Of a stretch of 10,637 bases of DNA, positions 6,828 to 10,637 are shown one piece after another. Position numbers and translations under genes: made by a program. This stretch comes from UMGS1370 sp963557065 (lineage in GTDB: Bacteria > Bacillota > Clostridia > Lachnospirales > Lachnospiraceae): assembly GCA_963557065.1 (NCBI GenBank), contig CAUWCT010000082.1:1-10637 (forward strand), given 5' to 3'. The number at the start of each line of letters is the position of its first letter. The first letter of the stretch is position 1. The notes beneath the pieces were generated by a model, which was given only the letters and a program-made list of their open reading frames with translations, was not told where the DNA came from and made no database searches.

Positions 6828-8195
6828 TTAAGATTTTTCCTGCTTCACTGTATCTACTGCTGCATCCCCTGCTGCATTTTCTGCCGCATCTATCGCTTCC
6901 AGTTCCTCTTTTGGCATAACACTTCTGAGCAGTTCTGTCAATTTGTTATATGGCAGCTTTCCCAGAGTCATGGCAAGAAATAATCGGTCCTTTCTGTTGT
7001 CCAGATTATAAAGTTTCATGAGAAATCCCATTATCGCAGATATCAGCACATCCTCATTTTCCTGTTTACTGCTTTCAAAAAAGGCTTTCAGTAAATACTC
7101 AACCATACCAGGCACATGCGGACTGAAACGAAGAACCGTAACTGCCGCTTCTGTGCAGCCCTGCATATCTCCTGAATAGTAACAAGCTTCAGCCAGGTAT
7201 TCCCATACTTCCTGCATCCGTCCTCCTACTACCATTGAGTGTCCTGAAATACCATATTTCTCTACCAATTGGATACTGCAGCGCAAATGTTTGGCAGCTT
7301 TTGTGTAACAGCCCTTTTCCCGATAATATTGCCCCATAAAATAGTCAAAATCCGCTTCTTTCGGAAATCGTCGTGCCGCTTCTGTGTATACATTCGCCAT
7401 CTCTTCTTCATCTGCACGAAATACTTTTAAAACCATCAGAAGAAACTCAAATGTCATCACCGAACGATTGTCTAACTCCGGCAAATCTTCAGGCATATTG
7501 GCGATTGCTTTATAATACCATTCTCTGGCCTGTTTTTTGTCCCCCATACTGTCATAAGCATCTGCCAGATATCCCATCATTGCATAATCATCGGGATGTT
7601 CCTCCAGCTCCTTTTTTATCAAAAGCATATTGCGTTCCCCTTTTTTTCCGCTTTTGCTGGACGTTTTACTATATCCGGTATGGAAAATGGAAAATTCCCC
7701 ACAGCCATCATATGCTATCACCTTGCCGTCCTTTATGGAAAGAGTCTCATGGATGCGTCCCTGATAGCGTAATGTTGGTATATTGCGAAATACTCGAAAC
7801 TGAGTTCCTGCAGAAAACACAACTCCCTGATCGTTTAATTGAAGCCACGCCATAGCGATTCCCTTGTATTCCGTCCTCCGAAGTTTTTCCAATGCTTTTG
7901 GCAGTTTCTCTGCATCTTCCCTGCTCAAATACTCATCTGCATCTAAAAAGGCAATCCACTCTCCTGCAGCCTGCTCAATGGCATAATTTTTCGCTGCTGC
8001 AAAATCATCTATCCATTCAAACTGGTAAATTTTTGCCCCCATCTGCTTTGCTATTTCAATTGTTCGATCGGTACTCCCAGTATCCACCACAATCTGTTCA
8101 AATACGATTCCCTTCCCCCAGGACAATGCCTTCTCTATATTTTTTTCTTCATTTTTCACAATCATGCATTGGGAAATCTTAACCGGCTGCCCCAT
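6828..8195 (-). CDS. GT2 glycosyltransferase with TPR-like C-terminal region
   Basis: The protein (455 residues from this start) has an N-terminal GT-A, family 2 domain of the SunS-like kind: SQCMIVKNEEKNIEKAL at 8-24, VVDTGSTDRT at 36-45, DDFAAAKNYA at 63-72 and the metal/nucleotide-sugar DxD motif Asp85-Ala-Asp87. RIHE at 147-150 is also typical. From about 190 to 420 there are helical pairs of TPR character (for example PDDYAMMGYLADAYDSMGDKKQAREWYYKAI), and the tail is Ala/Asp-rich. There is no signal peptide or membrane segment, so it should act in the cytoplasm. The start at 8195 is chosen because AGGAGGG sits 5 bases ahead; the frame stays open to 8255 but that stretch contains a terminator hairpin. 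It lies directly behind flagellin 1 on the same strand, so flagellin glycosylation is a reasonable but unproven role. Confidence 0.85.
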   Translation of the reverse strand: MGQPVKISQCMIVKNEEKNIEKALSWGKGIVFEQIVVDTGSTDRTIEIAKQMGAKIYQFEWIDDFAAAKNYAIEQAAGEWIAFLDADEYLSREDAEKLPKALEKLRRTEYKGIAMAWLQLNDQGVVFSAGTQFRVFRNIPTLRYQGRIHETLSIKDGKVIAYDGCGEFSIFHTGYSKTSSKSGKKGERNMLLIKKELEEHPDDYAMMGYLADAYDSMGDKKQAREWYYKAIANMPEDLPELDNRSVMTFEFLLMVLKVFRADEEEMANVYTEAARRFPKEADFDYFMGQYYREKGCYTKAAKHLRCSIQLVEKYGISGHSMVVGGRMQEVWEYLAEACYYSGDMQGCTEAAVTVLRFSPHVPGMVEYLLKAFFESSKQENEDVLISAIMGFLMKLYNLDNRKDRLFLAMTLGKLPYNKLTELLRSVMPKEELEAIDAAENAAGDAAVDTVKQEKS

Positions 8196-8200
8196 ACATT

Positions 8201-8207
8201 CCCTCCT
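8201..8207 (-). promoter_or_regulatory. Ribosome binding site fixing the glycosyltransferase start
   Basis: The minus strand reads AGGAGGG here, five bases before the ATG at 8193-8195. It decides between this start and an in-frame ATG 60 bases further upstream, which has no comparable site and overlaps a terminator stem. Confidence 0.8.
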
Positions 8208-8247
8208 GTTTTCTCTTTCTTCTATCATGGAATGCTTGATAATAAAT

Positions 8248-8282
8248 AAGGCCATCCTAAGAAAATCCTCAGGAATGGCCTT
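8248..8282 (-). terminator. Hairpin terminator downstream of flagellin 1
   Basis: On the minus strand AAGGCCATTCCT (8282-8271) pairs with AGGATGGCCTT (8258-8248), giving an 11-base-pair stem with one bulged T and a 12-base loop, followed by the T-rich ATTTATTAT. It lies 76 bases after the flagellin 1 stop and 52 bases before the glycosyltransferase start. The bulge and broken T run suggest incomplete termination, which could let a fraction of flagellin transcripts reach the glycosyltransferase. Confidence 0.7.
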
Positions 8283-8358
8283 ATGGTTATCTAACTACTT
8301 TTTCATGAATGCACCTGCACTCAAAATAACTTTTAAGCAACTTGCTGAAAACAGCTAG

Positions 8359-9165
8359 TTACTGCAGCATGCTCAGCACGCCCTGCGGTACAGCATTAGA
8401 CTGAGACAACATGGACTGTGCGGACTGCAGAAGAATGTTATTCTTGGTAAATGCAGTGATCTCATCTGCCATGTCAGTATCACGGATACGGCTCTCAGCA
8501 GCAGTGATGTTCTCAGAAGTAACATTTAAGTTGTTGATGGTATGCTCAAGACGGTTCTGCTGAGCACCCAGGTTTGCGCGGAATTCGGAAACCTTATTAA
8601 TTGCTTTCTTAATTGTATCAATTGCATTATTTGCCTGAGTCTGATCAGAAAGATCAATGGCATTAACGCCAAGGCCAGTAGCAGTCATCGCTGCACCAGT
8701 AACCACTAACTTCTCTGCACCAGTTGCACCAATCTGGAAGGTCGCGCCATTACCGGTCAACAGGTTAACTTCGTTAAATGAGGTGTTCTCTGCAATACGA
8801 TTCATCTCTGCTGTTAACGCAACAACCTCTTTCTGAATGTTGTTTCTTGCAGTCTCGTTGTAGGTACCGTTAGCAGACTGGGTAGCCAGAGTGGTCAGAC
8901 GCTGTAACATGGAGTGAGTCTCAGTTAACGCACCTTCCATGGTCTGGATTAAACCAACTGCATCTTCAGAGTTCTTAGACGCCTGATTTAAACCTGCAAT
9001 CTGGGATCTCATCTGCTCAGAAATAGCAAGACCTGCAGCGTCATCGCCTGCGCGGTTGATTCTGTAACCGGAAGACAGCTTCTCTAAGTTCTTGCTCAAT
9101 GCTTTCTGGTTAATGCCTAAGTTTCTGTAAGAGTTGATAGCTGCTATATTGTGCTGAATAATCAT
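8359..9165 (-). CDS. fliC: Flagellin 1 (major-type filament protein)
   Basis: Flagellin is exported through the flagellar type III apparatus and polymerises into the filament. The 268-residue protein has only the conserved D0/D1 ends, with almost no D2/D3 region. The N-terminus reads MIIQHNIAAINSYRN with LSSGYRINRAGDDAAGLAIS near 30-49. The C-terminus carries RIRDTDMADEITAFTKNNIL and ends QGVLSMLQ. The segment facing TLR5 in known flagellins (LQRLTTLATQSANGT, 87-101) keeps the Arg, Leu and Gln positions, with Thr where Salmonella FliC has Glu. There is no cysteine and no signal peptide, as expected for this export route. The ATG has an excellent TTAGGAGG site. A sigma-D promoter, a leader of about 90 bases with hairpins and a CsrA-like motif, and a downstream terminator make it a stand-alone, probably strongly expressed unit. 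Confidence 0.96.
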   Translation of the reverse strand: MIIQHNIAAINSYRNLGINQKALSKNLEKLSSGYRINRAGDDAAGLAISEQMRSQIAGLNQASKNSEDAVGLIQTMEGALTETHSMLQRLTTLATQSANGTYNETARNNIQKEVVALTAEMNRIAENTSFNEVNLLTGNGATFQIGATGAEKLVVTGAAMTATGLGVNAIDLSDQTQANNAIDTIKKAINKVSEFRANLGAQQNRLEHTINNLNVTSENITAAESRIRDTDMADEITAFTKNNILLQSAQSMLSQSNAVPQGVLSMLQ

Positions 9166-9200
9166 ATGTATATCCTCCTAAATGTATTTCTCCCGCAGGA

Positions 9201-9210
9201 ACCTCCCTGT
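9201..9210 (-). promoter_or_regulatory. CsrA-like site in the flagellin 1 leader
   Basis: The leader RNA reads ACAGGGAGGU, fitting the CsrA consensus ACARGGANGU, partly inside a small CAGG/CCTG stem (9196-9209). A second GGA lies in the ribosome site near the start. In Bacillus, CsrA binds two such sites in the hag leader and FliW releases it. A further hairpin in this leader pairs 9239-9246 with 9224-9231. The match is by eye and the regulator is not in this window. Confidence 0.4.
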
Positions 9211-9261
9211 CCCCGCTCCGGGCATCTACACGGGCCCTGTATAGATACCTTCTATTATACT

Positions 9262-9288
9262 ATATCGGCTGCGTTTATAAAAATATAA
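9262..9288 (-). promoter_or_regulatory. Sigma-D promoter of flagellin 1
   Basis: The minus strand carries GCCGATAT (9269-9262) with TTAT (9288-9285) exactly 15 bases upstream, the same pair and spacing as the cheA and flagellin 2 promoters. Transcription should start near 9255, leaving an untranslated leader of about 90 bases. Confidence 0.85.
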
Positions 9289-9318
9289 GTAAATAACTAA
9301 ATTTTTTACTTGAAATCT

Positions 9319-9470
9319 TGTAACCGTTCAGCCATGCATCTTCTTGCCCGCTTGCAGCGGACAGAAAGCATCGGATGTCCGCCCTATAAAGATTCAGACA
9401 GGAAAGCTCTTATGAAAACAAGCTTTCAGCACTTTTCCTGTCTGAATCTTCGCATGGCTGAACGGTTACT
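9319..9470 (+). repeat. Composite inverted-repeat element, copy 1
   Basis: Perfect 18-base outer inverted repeats (GTAACCGTTCAGCCATGC at 9320-9337, its complement at 9452-9469) enclose two modules. Module A (9338-9387) has a 7-base-pair stem, 9357-9363 with 9376-9382. Module B (9388-9450) has a perfect 17-base inverted repeat, 9389-9405 with 9434-9450, and an inner stem 9402-9408/9421-9427 around the loop CTTATGAAAACA. As RNA this could fold as a three-way junction. AAATCTT flanks it at 9313-9319 and 9471-9477, like a target-site duplication. It fills most of the 315-base gap between the flagellins and starts 10 bases after the flagellin 2 stop, where no ordinary terminator is seen. No protein is encoded, so it resembles a non-autonomous element or a structured RNA. 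Confidence 0.85.
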
Positions 9471-9480
9471 AAATCTTCTG

Positions 9481-10335
9481 TTATGCTCCCTGAAGCAGTT
9501 CTAGTATTGTCTGTGGCAGACTGTTGGAATGAGTCTGCATGGACATGGCAGACTGAAGTACAATATTTTTTGCTGTAAAGTCTGTAAACTCTTTCGCCAT
9601 ATCGGTATCACGGATCCGGCTTTCCGCTGCTGTCATATTTTCATTTGTAACGCTTAGACTATTGTGTGTGTGCTCCAGGTGGTTCTGTGCAGAACCAAAG
9701 TCTGCCCGGATTTCGCTTACTGCCTGGACCGCATTTTTTATAGTGTCTATGGCTGCATTTGCATCTCCCACTGTCTTAAGATTTATCTTATCCAGTTCCA
9801 GTGCTTTGCTGCCCAGATAGTAAAAGCCGACATCCATTGTCTCTGTTTCAAATGCGCCAATCTGAAGGATGATATCACCCAGCTGACTCTTCTGAGGCGC
9901 AGGAATCAATGGATTCTTGTCGCTGTCAAAGAGAGGAATATCATTAAAGTCTGTACTCTCACAAATCCGATCGATTTCAGCCAGAATCGCATCCTTTTCT
10001 TTTGTGATGTTTTCTCTGGCAAGATCATCATATGTCCCATTTGCTGACTCGATTGCCAAAGTCTCTAACCTATGGAGCATGGAGTGAACCTCTGCAAGCG
10101 CCCCCTCACCTGTATTGGCCAATCCAATCCCATCATCTGCATTGCGCATAGCCTGATTTAGTCCCCGGATCTGGGCACGCATACCCTCAGACAAAGCAAG
10201 TCCTGCCGCATCGTCTCCTGCGCGGTTAATCCGATAGCCTGAAGCCATCTTTTCCAGTGATTTATTCATCTGTCTCTGGACAATTCCCTGATTTCTGGAA
10301 GTATTCATCCCCGGAATATTATTTCTAATACGCAT
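9481..10335 (-). CDS. Flagellin 2 (divergent paralogue)
   Basis: A second flagellin of 284 residues with the same D0/D1 frame: ASGYRINRAGDDAAGLALSEGMRAQIRGLNQA near 31-62 and AAESRIRDTDMAKEFTDFTAKNIVLQSA near 236-263. It differs from flagellin 1 in several ways. The start is MRIRNNIPGMNTSRN rather than MIIQHNIAAI. The centre (about 128-190) is acidic, with a Pro/Asp-rich insert. The protein carries one cysteine (Cys125), unusual for flagellin, and ends LLQGA. The TLR5-facing stretch reads LHRLETLAIESANG. The ATG follows AGAGGTGA at a somewhat long 9-base spacing, weaker than for flagellin 1. It has its own sigma-D promoter and a GGA-free leader. Family membership is certain. A minor or specialised filament role is inference, and it could also be a cap- or hook-proximal flagellin. 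Confidence 0.93.
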   Translation of the reverse strand: MRIRNNIPGMNTSRNQGIVQRQMNKSLEKMASGYRINRAGDDAAGLALSEGMRAQIRGLNQAMRNADDGIGLANTGEGALAEVHSMLHRLETLAIESANGTYDDLARENITKEKDAILAEIDRICESTDFNDIPLFDSDKNPLIPAPQKSQLGDIILQIGAFETETMDVGFYYLGSKALELDKINLKTVGDANAAIDTIKNAVQAVSEIRADFGSAQNHLEHTHNSLSVTNENMTAAESRIRDTDMAKEFTDFTAKNIVLQSAMSMQTHSNSLPQTILELLQGA

Positions 10336-10406
10336 CTGTCTCTTTCACCTCTTACTCATCTCTATCATTACAGTCTCTTTTTGAAAGTTCTTATCTATAT
10401 AATAGT

Positions 10407-10433
10407 ATATCGGCAGATTAAGAAAAAAGATAA
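10407..10433 (-). promoter_or_regulatory. Sigma-D promoter of flagellin 2
   Basis: The minus strand has GCCGATAT (10414-10407) with TTAT (10433-10430) 15 bases upstream, identical in layout to the cheA and flagellin 1 promoters. The leader to the ATG at 10335 is about 65 bases, A/T-rich, and lacks any GGA motif. Confidence 0.85.
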
Positions 10434-10451
10434 GAGCAGTATAAATTATGA

Positions 10452-10596
10452 GTAACCGTTCAGCCATGCAAAGATTCAGACAGGAAAACTCTTATGAAAA
10501 CAAGTTTTCAACGCTTTTTCTGTCTGAATCTTCATAGGGCAGACGCCCGACGTTTCTTGTCCGCTATAGGCGGGCAAGAAGATGCATGGCTGAACC
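10452..10596 (-). repeat. Composite inverted-repeat element, copy 2
   Basis: This is the second copy of the element at 9319-9470, inverted as a whole. The left outer end is at 10452-10469. Module B (10470-10532) comes first and module A (10533-10583) second. The right outer end at 10584-10595 is only 12 bases and then diverges. The B arms pair 13 of 14 bases (10471-10484 with 10519-10532). The inner stem 10484-10490/10503-10509 surrounds the same 12-base loop as copy 1. The A stem has decayed, with one mismatch and one wobble. It begins 18 bases upstream of the flagellin 2 -35 box. With that promoter and leader it accounts for most of 10336-10637; nothing recognisable is seen from 10601 to the end. 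Confidence 0.8.
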
Positions 10597-10637
10597 AATG
10601 TCATTTAGTTAATTTTATATCCATATGGTTAGATTCC

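Noticed and set aside
7373..7855. 160-residue open frame on the + strand
   Set aside because: It lies wholly antisense within the glycosyltransferase, with low-complexity composition and no ribosome site or family resemblance.
8196..8255. In-frame upstream extension of the glycosyltransferase by 20 residues
   Set aside because: No ribosome site precedes it, the extra residues do not resemble the family N-terminus, and the segment overlaps the flagellin terminator stem. The ATG at 8195 has AGGAGGG.
9254..9259. Minus-strand TATAAT just downstream of the flagellin 1 sigma-D box
   Set aside because: No acceptable -35 at 17 bases; the region is simply A/T-rich around the transcription start.
9310..9504. 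Small 64-residue open frame across the composite repeat
   Set aside because: It runs through the inverted-repeat arms and into flagellin 2, with no ribosome site; an artefact of the repeat.
10448..10600. ATG on both sides of copy 2 as a target-site duplication
   Set aside because: Three bases is too short to mean anything and the right end of this copy is diverged.

Overview
The window looks like chromosome of a motile, anaerobic Clostridia-type Firmicute, most likely Lachnospiraceae. The reasons are strong AGGAGG-type ribosome sites, moderate GC, sigma-D promoters with a GCCGATAT -10 box, short flagellins without a D2/D3 domain, a C39-type membrane protease and an Rpn-type PD-(D/E)XK gene. 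No genus is claimed.

Layout. Positions 182-4813 (+) form a tight chemotaxis operon, cheA-cheW-cheR-cheB, with gaps of 15-21 bases and a sigma-D promoter ahead of cheA. A membrane-anchored C39-like peptidase (4855-5856, +) follows and may be its last gene. Next is an Rpn-family nuclease/transposase gene with its own promoter (5915-6767, +). It is broken by a +1 frameshift, but its C-terminal part keeps an internal ribosome site and start at 6552. A long hairpin separates it from the convergent minus-strand block: a GT2 glycosyltransferase with a helical, TPR-like tail (6828-8195), flagellin 1 (8359-9165) and a divergent flagellin 2 (9481-10335). Each flagellin has its own sigma-D promoter.

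Upstream of each flagellin promoter lies one copy of a roughly 150-base repeat (9319-9470 and 10452-10596). It has 18-base outer inverted repeats enclosing two hairpin modules, A and B. The copies are in opposite orientation overall, yet the core of module B reads the same way in both, so one module has flipped relative to the other. The inner B stem shows a compensatory base-pair change around an identical 12-base loop. A degenerate single end of the same repeat lies between cheB and the peptidase.

How the genes work together. CheA and CheW couple receptors to the kinase; CheR and CheB set receptor methylation. The flagellins build the filament, and the neighbouring glycosyltransferase is a reasonable candidate for modifying them (inference). 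cheA and both flagellins share a near-identical promoter, TTAT-N15-GCCGATAT, and so probably form one sigma-D regulon. Flagellin 1 alone has a long structured leader with a CsrA-like motif. No cheY, cheC/D, tRNA, rRNA or CRISPR array is visible.
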